Part shown: positions 35,904-43,837 of the stretch, piece after piece
Position numbering within the stretch: the first letter of the stretch is position 1
Layout of the letters: each line of letters starts with the position of its first letter
DNA from: Marinifilum caeruleilacunae
GTDB taxonomy: Bacteria > Bacteroidota > Bacteroidia > Bacteroidales > Marinifilaceae
NCBI RefSeq assembly: GCF_013141825.1
Contig: NZ_RZNH01000020.1
Span: 33-64,032 of the forward strand
DNA length: 64,000 nucleotides
Reading direction: 5' to 3'
Made by a program: the position numbers and the translations under genes
The notes under the pieces: generated by a model
What the model was told of the DNA's origin: nothing
Database searches by the model: none
Seen by the model: the letters and a program-made list of their open reading frames with translations, nothing else

Positions 35904-36620
35904 TTATTGTGTATCTAGCAGAAGATATGTGATTTCAACATGGTCCGTAAGAACAATAGGATCTGGATTTGTGAATGATTGTGCCCCAGTGTATCCGGCC
36001 TTATCCATTCTCATTTCAGCCATATGCTGTTTAGGACCGTAAATGGTTTTTACCGTTCCGTAATTAATATTCTGAATGCTTCCCAATTGTACTTCTGCTG
36101 ATTCGGCCAGCACCTTAGCTTTTGTTTTAGCATCCTTTACGGCCAATGCAATCAACTTGGCTTCTGTCGATTTAATCAATTCAGGACTTAGGCCATAGTT
36201 GGCATTATAATTCAAATCAACATTCGCCGATTTTAGGACTTCAAGGCATGAATGAATGGTTTTAGGCTTCGCTTCCAACTTCAGCTTAAGGCTGTAAATA
36301 ACCCGATAGCCATCTGGTATTTGTCTGCCCGACTGGTAGGTTCTCTCTTCATTTACTCTCTGGCCTGAGTCGAAAATTTTCAAACTTTTAATTTTAGCAG
36401 ATTCCAATGACTTTTTCAAACCATCCACATCAGAAAAGTTTTTATTTAAACAAGCCTCATATTCACTGGCCTTTGTACTTATAGTAAGCGATATTTCAAC
36501 AATATCAGGCTGTTGAAAAATCTTACTTTCCCCTTTCACATGAAGTGTTGGCATTTCTGATTGGGCTGCAGCAGCAATCGCTATAAATAGCATAAATACA
36601 ATTGGAATTAACTTTTTCAT
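35904..36620 (-). CDS. SIMPL-domain (DUF541) secreted protein
   Basis: The 238-residue protein has a signal peptide ending in AAAQ and a SIMPL domain: the early LHVKGESKIFQQPDIVEISL, the helical SEYEACLNKNFSDVDGLKKS and the later KAKVLAESAEVQLGSIQNI. Family members are periplasmic or outer-membrane associated, and their molecular role is poorly known. It is monocistronic, preceded by a T-rich 200-base gap without a clear promoter match. Confidence 0.9.
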   Translation of the reverse strand: MKKLIPIVFMLFIAIAAAAQSEMPTLHVKGESKIFQQPDIVEISLTISTKASEYEACLNKNFSDVDGLKKSLESAKIKSLKIFDSGQRVNEERTYQSGRQIPDGYRVIYSLKLKLEAKPKTIHSCLEVLKSANVDLNYNANYGLSPELIKSTEAKLIALAVKDAKTKAKVLAESAEVQLGSIQNINYGTVKTIYGPKQHMAEMRMDKAGYTGAQSFTNPDPIVLTDHVEITYLLLDTQ

Positions 36621-36791
36621 CTCTTATTTTTTATTGATTTATTGCCTCATTATCGAAGTCAAATGAATTATTACATAAAAAGCCACATCAATTAAAGATG
36701 TTTTAGTCTTTTTTTCATTATCTTGCGCCTTCTTTAATTCAAAATCACGATTGAATTAAAATTGATAGAAAATATCACATAAATTATCAGC

Positions 36792-36818
36792 AAAAAAGGC
36801 TCTTCTTTGGAGAGCCTT
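36792..36818 (-). terminator. Terminator after the nitroreductase gene at 36825
   Basis: AAGGCTCT pairs with AGAGCCTT around a 7-base loop. It is flanked by A and T tracts and so works on both strands, but only the minus-strand nitroreductase gene ends here. Confidence 0.88.
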
Positions 36819-36824
36819 TTTTAT

Positions 36825-37397
36825 TTATCTCATTTTCTCCCAATCGCCATCAAACAACAATTGGGCCAGATTTTTTCTATCGCGTGTTGGCGATTCCATT
36901 TCCTTCATACTATCAGGTAGTTGATCAGGATCACCCAAGTACCCAACAGCAATCATGGTAACAGGCTCAAAATCCTCAGGAATATCGAACACCTCTCGCG
37001 CTTTTTCGGTTGAAAAACCAGCCATCTGATGCATATACAAATCCATACTCAAAGCCTGTAGTGACATGTTGCCAATTGCCAGGCCTAAATCGTGTCGGGC
37101 ATGATCGTTCGGATTTTGATTTCGCCCAAACTTTTTGGAAACAACGGTTAAAATAATCATTGGAGCGGTCTTCACCCACATCTGGTTAAACTCGCCCAAA
37201 CATGAAAACAGCTGATCGTATCGTTCCGGATAATCTTTTGTAGCGTATACAAAACGCCAAGGCTGCTCGTTGAAACATGATGCAGCATAAGAGGCTGCCT
37301 GAAATAGTTTTTCTATTTTTTCCTCATCAATGGACTGATTCGAAAATGCTCTCGGACTCCATCTTTTATCGATTAATTCGTGTATTTGTTGTGTCAT
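36825..37397 (-). CDS. Nitroreductase-family flavoprotein
   Basis: From the ATG at 37397 the protein has 190 residues; the longer frame begins with TTG and adds 14 residues without conservation. It matches the FMN-dependent nitroreductase family: RWSPRAFSNQSIDEEKIEKL, the FMN-binding AASYAASCFNEQPWRFVYA, and the later DLGLAIGNMSLQALSMDLYM and EPVTMIAVGYLGD segments. Members reduce nitroaromatics, quinones or enones with NAD(P)H. It is a single gene with its own terminator. Confidence 0.93.
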   Translation of the reverse strand: MTQQIHELIDKRWSPRAFSNQSIDEEKIEKLFQAASYAASCFNEQPWRFVYATKDYPERYDQLFSCLGEFNQMWVKTAPMIILTVVSKKFGRNQNPNDHARHDLGLAIGNMSLQALSMDLYMHQMAGFSTEKAREVFDIPEDFEPVTMIAVGYLGDPDQLPDSMKEMESPTRDRKNLAQLLFDGDWEKMR

Positions 37398-37545
37398 ATG
37401 AATTGATTTAATGAAATCTACTCGGTTTTTTATAAACAAATCACAATTGCCATTTGTTTCAATCTTAAAATCTATTTTTTGTTGCCCGATAATGAATATA
37501 GCTCTTTTTTAACAATTATTAAGGACTAGGTAGTATTTTATTCTA

Positions 37546-37553
37546 TATATTTG
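37546..37553 (+). promoter_or_regulatory. Candidate -7 element (TATATTTG) for the metallophosphoesterase gene
   Basis: TATATTTG matches TAnnTTTG and lies 41 bases before the ATG at 37595. A -33 box is not evident. Confidence 0.5.
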
Positions 37554-37594
37554 GAGCTGATTTAGAACAGATTGAAGGAATCTTTGAAACAAGA

Positions 37595-38863
37595 ATGAGA
37601 GCAAGCGTTTATTTGTTAATACCTCTACTATTATTTATGCTGCTGGTTGATATTTATACCTATCGTGGCATAAAACCTCTGATTGCAAGAATTAAGTATT
37701 CATTTGCACGACACACACTAACTGCTTTATTTTGGGGCATATCGGTTTTTATTTTTGCAGCATTTACCACATTCATGTTTGGTATTAAACATGTACAAAA
37801 ATCCGAGGCCTACATTTATTCAGGCTACCTGGTAGCAGGCTTTGCCTTGTTCTATTTTCCAAAGTTCATATTCATATTTTTCGTCTTAATAAAGGATATA
37901 CAAGGGGCGATAAGAAGAACCATTTCCTGGTTCAGAGAGAGAAAGAATAAAAGTGTACCACAGTTTAATTCGAAGAGAAAGATGGAGAGATCCGAGTTTT
38001 TGTACCAAATGGGATTGATATTGGCTGCCATTCCGTTTGCATCTATCCTTTATGGAGTAACCAAAGGGAAATTCAATTATCGGGTAATGCGCGAAAGAAT
38101 TAGTTTCAACAATCTTCCGAAAGCATTTAAAGGATTAAAAATTGTTCAGATATCTGACATGCACCTGGGAAGTTTTAACAAGAACTTCGAGAAGGTAGAA
38201 AAAGCCGTTGAGTTAATTAATGAACAAGAACCAGATTTGATTGTTTTTACCGGCGACCTTGTAAATAATTTTGCCGAAGAAACCGACGGATGGGCTCCTG
38301 TTCTGGGCAAGATGAAAGCTAAAATTGGCAAATATTCCATTTTGGGAAATCACGATTATGGCGATTACTCCTATTGGCGATCGGAAGAAGATAAGGCCAA
38401 AAACCTTGCTGCCATTAAGCATTTTCACAAGCAAATGGGTTTTCGCTTGTTGCTGAACGAAACAGAAACGATAAATATTAAAGGTGAAGAAATTGCCCTG
38501 GTTGGTGTCGAAAATTGGGGTAAACCTCCATTTCCGCAGCATGGCGATTTAAACAAAGCAACCGAGGGCAAAGAGCATTTGCCTTTTAAAATATTATTAA
38601 GTCACGACCCTTCGCATTGGGACGAAGAGGTAATTAAAAATTCGGATATCGACCTAACCTTCGCAGGACACACACATGGAATGCAGTTTGGAATTGAGCG
38701 TGCCGGAATCAAATGGAGTCCGGTACAGTACAAATACCCACGCTGGGGCGGATTATATCGCGAGGGAGATCAGTACCTCTATGTAAACCGAGGCTTTGGA
38801 TACATCGGTTTCCCGGGTAGAATAGGAATGCCACCGGAAATTACTGTGGTAGAATTGGCATAG
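37595..38863 (+). CDS. Membrane-anchored metallophosphoesterase
   Basis: The 422-residue protein has four hydrophobic segments in its first 180 residues (starting at residues 3, 45, 75 and about 145) followed by a calcineurin-like phosphoesterase domain. The metal-ligand motifs appear in order: IVQISDMHLGSF, IVFTGDLVNN, SILGNHDYGDY, LLSHDPSHWDE and FAGHTHGMQFG. This resembles YkuE/YaeI-type enzymes that act on lipid-linked substrates such as UDP-diacylglucosamine. The catalytic domain would sit at the membrane surface. It is monocistronic and ends at a strong terminator. Confidence 0.93.
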   Translation: MRASVYLLIPLLLFMLLVDIYTYRGIKPLIARIKYSFARHTLTALFWGISVFIFAAFTTFMFGIKHVQKSEAYIYSGYLVAGFALFYFPKFIFIFFVLIKDIQGAIRRTISWFRERKNKSVPQFNSKRKMERSEFLYQMGLILAAIPFASILYGVTKGKFNYRVMRERISFNNLPKAFKGLKIVQISDMHLGSFNKNFEKVEKAVELINEQEPDLIVFTGDLVNNFAEETDGWAPVLGKMKAKIGKYSILGNHDYGDYSYWRSEEDKAKNLAAIKHFHKQMGFRLLLNETETINIKGEEIALVGVENWGKPPFPQHGDLNKATEGKEHLPFKILLSHDPSHWDEEVIKNSDIDLTFAGHTHGMQFGIERAGIKWSPVQYKYPRWGGLYREGDQYLYVNRGFGYIGFPGRIGMPPEITVVELA

Positions 38864-38886
38864 GAAATAAATAAATTAGATAGAAT

Positions 38887-38915
38887 AAGGACACGTTTTT
38901 TCGTGTCCTTTTTTT
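38887..38915 (+). terminator. Intrinsic terminator
   Basis: AAGGACACG pairs with CGTGTCCTT around T6 and runs into T7. Confidence 0.93.
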
Positions 38916-39040
38916 GTACCATCCCTTTCTTTTAGAAACTACAACACTCTTATTTTTAATGATAATGAATTAGCTCTACCATTATTACAGTAAATATTTT
39001 ATAGTTAAATTTAACTGTATTAGTTCCTAATCCCTATCCA

Positions 39041-39691
39041 ATGAAAACAATCACATTTTTATTATTACTAATTTCAACATCATTAATTGGACAAGAATAT
39101 CAACCTAAGCTTATTGTATTGGATCCATATGAAAAAGTTATAGATGAAAAGTTCGAAAAGGAAATTAGAAAATATGAAATGAAACTAATTACCACTCCCG
39201 AGTACGATGAAAACATTCTTTCTTCAATAAAACAAAAAGCCAAGCAGGAAAATGAAGTTGTAATGGAATACAAAGACTATCTTTTTGCTAAAGAGATGAA
39301 TTATTTCTCTAGAGTTAGTATTGGATTTTCGGGCTTTATCACTTATAAACTTTACAATTACAATTCTAATTGCCTGGTATTCTCAGTTCATGAATCATCG
39401 AATGAAAGTATCGAAAACTATAAAAACATCACCAAAAAACACAAGGTAGATTGGCTGATCAATCCTATTTTGGTGAGAACATATATTGACGAAGGACAAA
39501 CGTACACCGATATCCGAATCCAGCTTTACAATCGAAAAAAGAATAAAATCCAATTGGATTGCACTTATACGGGTAATTCAAAAAATCCTGGTTTTGAATG
39601 GGCATGTGAAGATGGATCGATTAATTGTACAGTAAATAATGCCCAAGCCCAAGCTATTAATGAAATCATGAAATTTTTAATAAATAAATAA
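39041..39691 (+). CDS. Secreted protein of unknown function
   Basis: I do not recognise this 216-residue protein. A signal peptide of about 18 residues ends near LIGQ. The mature part looks alpha/beta and ends with WACEDGSINCTVNNAQAQAI, which has two cysteines that could pair. It includes a segment VDWLINPILVRTYIDEGQTY and an amphipathic C-terminal helix. It is followed 4 bases later by a small SEC-C-like gene, suggesting co-transcription. Lysine- and glutamate-rich composition is in line with neighbouring genes. Confidence 0.7.
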   Translation: MKTITFLLLLISTSLIGQEYQPKLIVLDPYEKVIDEKFEKEIRKYEMKLITTPEYDENILSSIKQKAKQENEVVMEYKDYLFAKEMNYFSRVSIGFSGFITYKLYNYNSNCLVFSVHESSNESIENYKNITKKHKVDWLINPILVRTYIDEGQTYTDIRIQLYNRKKNKIQLDCTYTGNSKNPGFEWACEDGSINCTVNNAQAQAINEIMKFLINK

Positions 39692-39695
39692 ATAA

Positions 39696-40019
39696 ATGTG
39701 GCTTACTGATAAGATCATTCATATCTTGAGTTCCATTATCCCAGAATACAAAATAGAGCATCAAATTTTGGGAAAGAAAGAATCATGCCATTGTAAGAGT
39801 GGTGATCTATATTGGCACTGTTGTCATGATCGCGATACCCAAAAAAATGTTAAAGCTGTAATTGTTATCAAGACAAATATCAGGACAAATAATTCCAAGC
39901 AAACAGTCAAATTATTCCCACTTCCCAGAAGAGGTATATTACATGTAAAAAAAGGTGATATTAACCCTCTTAACAAAAGAGGGAATTATCAGCAAATTGG
40001 AATAGATAATGATTATTGA
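39696..40019 (+). CDS. Small protein with SEC-C-like zinc motif
   Basis: This 107-residue frame contains ESCHCKSGDLYWHCCHDRD, which matches the SEC-C pattern CxC-x(8)-CC(H) that binds zinc in SecA C-termini and many small proteins. Outside the motif the sequence is not recognisable and the C-terminal half is basic. It starts 4 bases after the preceding secreted-protein gene. The second half could be poorly conserved or the real gene could be shorter, so confidence is moderate. Confidence 0.55.
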   Translation: MWLTDKIIHILSSIIPEYKIEHQILGKKESCHCKSGDLYWHCCHDRDTQKNVKAVIVIKTNIRTNNSKQTVKLFPLPRRGILHVKKGDINPLNKRGNYQQIGIDNDY

Positions 40020-40098
40020 TAATGTACCAGCAAATCAGATTTGTAATTGTAAACTTAATATGCAATAAACTCCATTTGTAACTTTTACCCCAAAATCT

Positions 40099-40602
40099 AT
40101 GAAACGTTTTTTTTACCTACTTCTACTTTTCTCTGTATTATTCAGTTCCTGCGATGAAGGTTGCGATAAAATTGACCTGACATTAGTCAACTGGAACGGA
40201 TGTGGAGACTTTATCGTTTTTGATACGATCACACTTCCAAATCATGAGTTTACCTATATCAATGTGACTGTTGACCGGGAAAAATTGAATTTAAGTGGCA
40301 ACTATAAGTCTTTCGAGATTCATCAAAACGAACACATCTTTTCGGATATTACGAAGTACAATAAGCAAAGTCATGATTTCTGTAAAGATTACCCGGTGGA
40401 CGGACTAGAAGTAGAAAACCTATGGTGGACCAAAGAAGGTACAGTTGAAATCAGGATTGTTCACGACAAAAATGAGTGTGAAGACAACTATGTCGTCACT
40501 TTAATTCTTAAAAATGTGACCTATATCGATTCTAATGGCCATGAAATAATCCTTAAAGAAAAAATAATTGAAAATGTTCTTGCAGGATATAAAGTTGGAT
40601 AA
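40099..40602 (+). CDS. Lipoprotein of unknown function
   Basis: The 167-residue protein begins with a lipoprotein signal, LFSVLFSSC, and a mature start with closely spaced cysteines (CDEGCDKIDLTLVNWNGCGD). I do not recognise a family. The mature part is predicted beta-rich with several Asp/Glu. A small intramembrane-protease-like gene follows 13 bases after its stop, so the two may be an operon. Confidence 0.75.
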   Translation: MKRFFYLLLLFSVLFSSCDEGCDKIDLTLVNWNGCGDFIVFDTITLPNHEFTYINVTVDREKLNLSGNYKSFEIHQNEHIFSDITKYNKQSHDFCKDYPVDGLEVENLWWTKEGTVEIRIVHDKNECEDNYVVTLILKNVTYIDSNGHEIILKEKIIENVLAGYKVG

Positions 40603-40615
40603 GCCCCTTTTACCA

Positions 40616-41257
40616 ATGCATCAAATCAACTTCAAAACCTTCGAACTGATAGCCATTATCCTCACCGTATTGGGAAAATTCCTGTTTATGGATTACCTAA
40701 ACTGGCGTTTCCCCTTTGTGTTGAGTGCAACGATATTGTGGTGCGCCTACATTTGGTACCGAAGCAAAACAAATAAAGGCATCTTAAAATACTGGGGCTT
40801 CCGAACCGATAATTTTACCAAGGTATTAAAAGTGGTTCTCCCCTTTGGTTTAACTGCAATTCTTGCATTCTTTGTGATTGGTGGAATTCAGGGAAGCATC
40901 AATCCTACCTGGCACATCATTCCAGTTTTGTTATTTTATCCTCTTTGGGGCAGCATACAACAATTCCTGTTGATTGGTTTGGTGGCTGGAAATCTGTACG
41001 ACAATCCCAACAGAAAGCTTAGTAAGCATGCAATTGTTTTATTTGCCGCTGTTTTGTTTGCCTTGGTTCATTATCCCGATTATTGGTTAATTGGTGGCAC
41101 TTTTATACTTGCCATCTTCTATGGCTATGTATACCTAAAAGAGAAAAATTTATACGTATTAGGAATTTTTCATGGCTGGTTGGGTGCACTGTTTTACTAT
41201 ACGGTCTTAGATCAAGATCCTTTCCTAGAAATCTTTGGAAAACTTTTGAATCTATAG
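40616..41257 (+). CDS. CPBP-like membrane protein lacking the EE motif
   Basis: From the ATG at 40616 this protein has 213 residues and six to eight membrane helices; an upstream ATG at 40574 would overlap the preceding gene. The layout resembles CPBP/CAAX intramembrane metalloproteases: a motif-2-like FALVHYPDY and a motif-3-like GIFHGWLGALFY both supply histidines. The motif-1 position, normally EExxxR, reads GSIQQFLLIG here, with two glutamines. Loss of the catalytic glutamates suggests a non-proteolytic member or a diverged mechanism. It is probably co-transcribed with the lipoprotein gene. Confidence 0.72.
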   Translation: MHQINFKTFELIAIILTVLGKFLFMDYLNWRFPFVLSATILWCAYIWYRSKTNKGILKYWGFRTDNFTKVLKVVLPFGLTAILAFFVIGGIQGSINPTWHIIPVLLFYPLWGSIQQFLLIGLVAGNLYDNPNRKLSKHAIVLFAAVLFALVHYPDYWLIGGTFILAIFYGYVYLKEKNLYVLGIFHGWLGALFYYTVLDQDPFLEIFGKLLNL

Positions 41258-41277
41258 ATGTTTAGTATTTGTAAGAA

Positions 41278-41982
41278 TTAAAGGTTTATTTTCTCTTTTA
41301 ATTCTTTTCGATACGACCTCCCTATTGGTAAAGCAATATCGCCAAGAGAAAGTGTATTGCCTGATATCGATTCTATTTTTCCTATTGGCACAATAAACTG
41401 TCGATGAATACGAATAAAACGATCGGAAGGAAGCAGTTCCATTAAATGAGACATGGTTTCACGACTAATGTATTTCGTATCATCACACCTGCAGATGGCG
41501 TAATCTCCAAAACTTTCGAAATACTTAATTTTATGCAAGGACAGACGCACAATCTTTTTATCTACTTTTAAATTAATTACCTCTTCGCTAGGCGAGCAAC
41601 TACCTTCAGTAAAGCCATTTTCCCGATAACGGTCGTGATAACGATTTACGGCCCTCGCCATTCTCTCGAGCGAGATGGGTTTCATTAAATAATCAACTAC
41701 ATCTAAATCAAAAGCCTCAACAGCATAATTTCGATAAGCAGTGGTAAAAATCAGTGCAGGTGGATTTTGTAATGATTTCAGGAATTGCAAACCATTTATC
41801 TGCGGCATTTCTATATCAGAAAATATCAGATCAACCTCGTTCCCTCTCAAAAAACTCATTGCTGGTGGTGCAGAATGAAAACATCCAACTACTTCAATTT
41901 CGGGGAAGTTTTCCAGGTGTCTTTCAATAATTCTGATGGCAATGGGCTCATCATCCAATAACAAACATTTTACCTTTTGCAT
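41278..41982 (-). CDS. LytTR-family response regulator
   Basis: The 234-residue regulator has a receiver domain with Asp56 in DLIFSDIEMP and a C-terminal LytTR DNA-binding domain (KIVRLSLHKIKYFESFGDY, RFIRIHRQFIVPIGKIESI). LytTR domains bind direct repeats of roughly 9-10 bases with a period near 21 bp. It starts 5 bases after the lytS-like kinase gene ends, so both are co-transcribed. Two matching repeat pairs lie in the divergent region beyond the kinase gene, pointing to autoregulation and to the small membrane-protein gene at 43386 as target. Confidence 0.95.
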   Translation of the reverse strand: MQKVKCLLLDDEPIAIRIIERHLENFPEIEVVGCFHSAPPAMSFLRGNEVDLIFSDIEMPQINGLQFLKSLQNPPALIFTTAYRNYAVEAFDLDVVDYLMKPISLERMARAVNRYHDRYRENGFTEGSCSPSEEVINLKVDKKIVRLSLHKIKYFESFGDYAICRCDDTKYISRETMSHLMELLPSDRFIRIHRQFIVPIGKIESISGNTLSLGDIALPIGRSYRKELKEKINL

Positions 41983-41987
41983 GTCTT

Positions 41988-43070
41988 TTAATTTAATATC
42001 ATCAGGCTCAATTCAACCTCGTAATCTTGTTCGCTTTCGCGGATTTCCAAGCCATATTGCTCAGGATAAATCAGATCCAGGCGCTTCCTCAAATTGTCAA
42101 TTCCAATTCCTCCATTTTTTTGACTCTTTCTTCCCAATCCAAGGGGATTTTTAATCTGAAATATCAGGCTGTTATCTACTTTCATACGAATTGATATTTT
42201 GCTTGCCTCATTCTCTTTACGGGCAGCATATTTAAAACAATTCTCAACCAATGGAAGAAAAAGCAATGGTGCAATCGAGAGATTCAATTGCCTGGCTTCA
42301 TGCATATCAATTTCTATGTCGAAGGAGTTAGCAAACCTTCCCTTCTGTATGGCCGCATAATTCTCTATTAATTCAATTTCCTGATTCAGATCTACAAAAT
42401 CGGAAGAACAACCATAAAGCGTATAATCTAAAATCTCGGAAAGCAGCATGATCATTTTTGGAGTTTCTTCCGATTTTTCAAGACTCAATCCGTAAATACT
42501 GTTCAAAGAATTGAACAAAAAATGAGGATTTACCTGTGCTTTTAATAAACTCAATTCTGCCTCTTTTAATCGAAGCTCTGTTTCCACTTTCATTTTATCC
42601 TGAAGCTCGCGCATTCTTTGTTCATTTAATATTCTCTGAAGTTGTCGGTAGGCTACTCCTACAATAATAATAAAGTACAAGCCAACCAGCAGAAAGCGAA
42701 TATCCATTGTTGCCGGGTCGATTCCTACAAGCGAATAATCCCAAACCAATATAAAAAGCCCGGCAATAATTAAAGTGGCAAGCCCAAGGCTAGCGCACAA
42801 AAGATAAAAAAGGAACAGCCAAAACCTGAAATATCTCTTTTTGAGTAGGTATTTGGGTATCAGGAAATCGTTTAAAAAACGGGTACAAACATAAGCTAGT
42901 GGCACAAAACACAAGCAGAACACAAAGGCCGAGTAGTAATCCTGACTCGAAAGTCCAAAAAATACAGTGACAAATAAAATTGCCATAGACCAGCTCGAGA
43001 TCGGTAGAATGATCTTCCTCCAGATTTTTGCTGCTTTTATTGTAAGTACCGTGTTTTGAGTCATAATCAT
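41988..43070 (-). CDS. LytS/YpdA-type sensor histidine kinase
   Basis: From the ATG at 43070 the protein has 360 residues; a longer frame from GTG at 43100 adds ten hydrophobic residues. Four membrane helices occupy roughly residues 15-140, followed by a coiled coil. The His_kinase domain then carries NPHFLFNSLNSIYGLS with the phospho-accepting histidine, and a C-terminal ATPase domain contains GIGIDNLRKRLDLIY. This is the kinase class that pairs with LytTR regulators. It is the first gene of a two-gene operon. The signal is unknown; homologues sense small metabolites or envelope state. Confidence 0.94.
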   Translation of the reverse strand: MIMTQNTVLTIKAAKIWRKIILPISSWSMAILFVTVFFGLSSQDYYSAFVFCLCFVPLAYVCTRFLNDFLIPKYLLKKRYFRFWLFLFYLLCASLGLATLIIAGLFILVWDYSLVGIDPATMDIRFLLVGLYFIIIVGVAYRQLQRILNEQRMRELQDKMKVETELRLKEAELSLLKAQVNPHFLFNSLNSIYGLSLEKSEETPKMIMLLSEILDYTLYGCSSDFVDLNQEIELIENYAAIQKGRFANSFDIEIDMHEARQLNLSIAPLLFLPLVENCFKYAARKENEASKISIRMKVDNSLIFQIKNPLGLGRKSQKNGGIGIDNLRKRLDLIYPEQYGLEIRESEQDYEVELSLMILN

Positions 43071-43118
43071 TACGAAAATAAATAAATTAAAAATAAGCAC
43101 ACCTCTTTCTTTTTGATA

Positions 43119-43150
43119 TACGATAAACAGTTCAAATAATGCGATAAATG
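43119..43150 (+). repeat. LytTR-type direct repeat, 21-bp period (lytS side)
   Basis: TACGATAAAC at 43119-43128 and TGCGATAAAT at 43140-43149 are near-identical 10-mers offset by exactly 21 bases. They lie about 50-80 bases upstream of the lytS-like start, between its promoter region and the partner pair at 43284. Confidence 0.72.
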
Positions 43151-43283
43151 ACCATATGTTTTTGCTTCACAAGACAAATCTTAATATCGTTTCTACTGAT
43201 ATAACAGGCATTTAGAAGCATAGCACAGAAACTTTCCAAAGAATGAGATCTTTGTAATGATCATTGAACTGAAATCCCCTGTC

Positions 43284-43314
43284 GTTTATCGCAAGTATAG
43301 ATCTACTTATCGCA
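43284..43314 (-). repeat. LytTR-type direct repeat, 21-bp period (ExbB-like gene side)
   Basis: On the minus strand TGCGATAAGT (43305-43314) and TGCGATAAAC (43284-43293) repeat with a 21-base offset. They form the mirror image of the pair at 43119-43150 and end 42 bases before the candidate -7 element of the 43386 gene, an activator-like position. Confidence 0.75.
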
Positions 43315-43355
43315 TTTAATTTGAAAAGAAAAGAACAGCTAATAAGTTTGATTTG

Positions 43356-43363
43356 TATTTTTG
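43356..43363 (+). promoter_or_regulatory. Candidate -7 element (TATTTTTG) for the 43386 gene
   Basis: TATTTTTG fits TAnnTTTG and lies 22 bases before the ATG. There is no good -33 box, which would suit a promoter needing an activator bound at the repeat pair upstream. Confidence 0.5.
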
Positions 43364-43385
43364 TTTAACCAAAACCTATTAAAAC

Positions 43386-43757
43386 ATGTTTGATTTTATT
43401 ATTGAAGGTGGTGTTATTGGAATGAGCACCGTTATGATATCGGGATTAGGAGCAATTGTGTGGTCAATTATTTCGGCTGCAAAATTTTCGAAAGCAGGTT
43501 GTATCACCAAAAGACACCTCGATGCCATTCTTTTTTTGGGAAGCTTAAGTTTTTTCTTAGGAGTACTATGGCAAGGTGTTGGACTATCCCAAGCCTTAAG
43601 CGTTATCCAGGAATATCCAGGAATTTCGCCTGCAGCCATTGCCGGAGGAATTAGGGTAAGTATGATTTCACCACTTACCGGGGCGGTTCTGTTTGCCATT
43701 TCCGGAATTTTCTGGATGAGCCTTCGTTATATGAATGCAAAAAAAGCTGAATCTTAA
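43386..43757 (+). CDS. Small ExbB/MotA-like membrane protein
   Basis: The 123-residue protein has three predicted membrane helices (about residues 8-30, 45-66 and 90-113). Between helices 2 and 3 it contains ISPAAIAGGIRVSMISPLTGAV, which resembles the conserved loop of MotA/TolQ/ExbB proton-channel proteins. It is shorter than these (about 200-240 residues) and has no ExbD partner next to it. Divergence from a LytS/LytTR system with a shared, mirrored set of 21-bp repeats suggests this gene is the regulated target. The transported ion or partner is unknown. Confidence 0.7.
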   Translation: MFDFIIEGGVIGMSTVMISGLGAIVWSIISAAKFSKAGCITKRHLDAILFLGSLSFFLGVLWQGVGLSQALSVIQEYPGISPAAIAGGIRVSMISPLTGAVLFAISGIFWMSLRYMNAKKAES

Positions 43758-43783
43758 AATGATATTTGTCTTGTAATACCTAT

Positions 43784-43821
43784 AAAGCCACAACCTCTGT
43801 TTAGAAATTGTGGCTTTTTTA
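43784..43821 (+). terminator. Intrinsic terminator
   Basis: AAAGCCACAA pairs with TTGTGGCTTT around a 14-base loop and runs into T6. Confidence 0.8.
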
Positions 43822-43837
43822 TTGTGATAAAATGACT

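Noticed and set aside
37398-37439. N-terminal extension of the nitroreductase from TTG
   Set aside because: Begins with TTG and adds no family-like sequence; ATG at 37397 directly precedes the conserved start.
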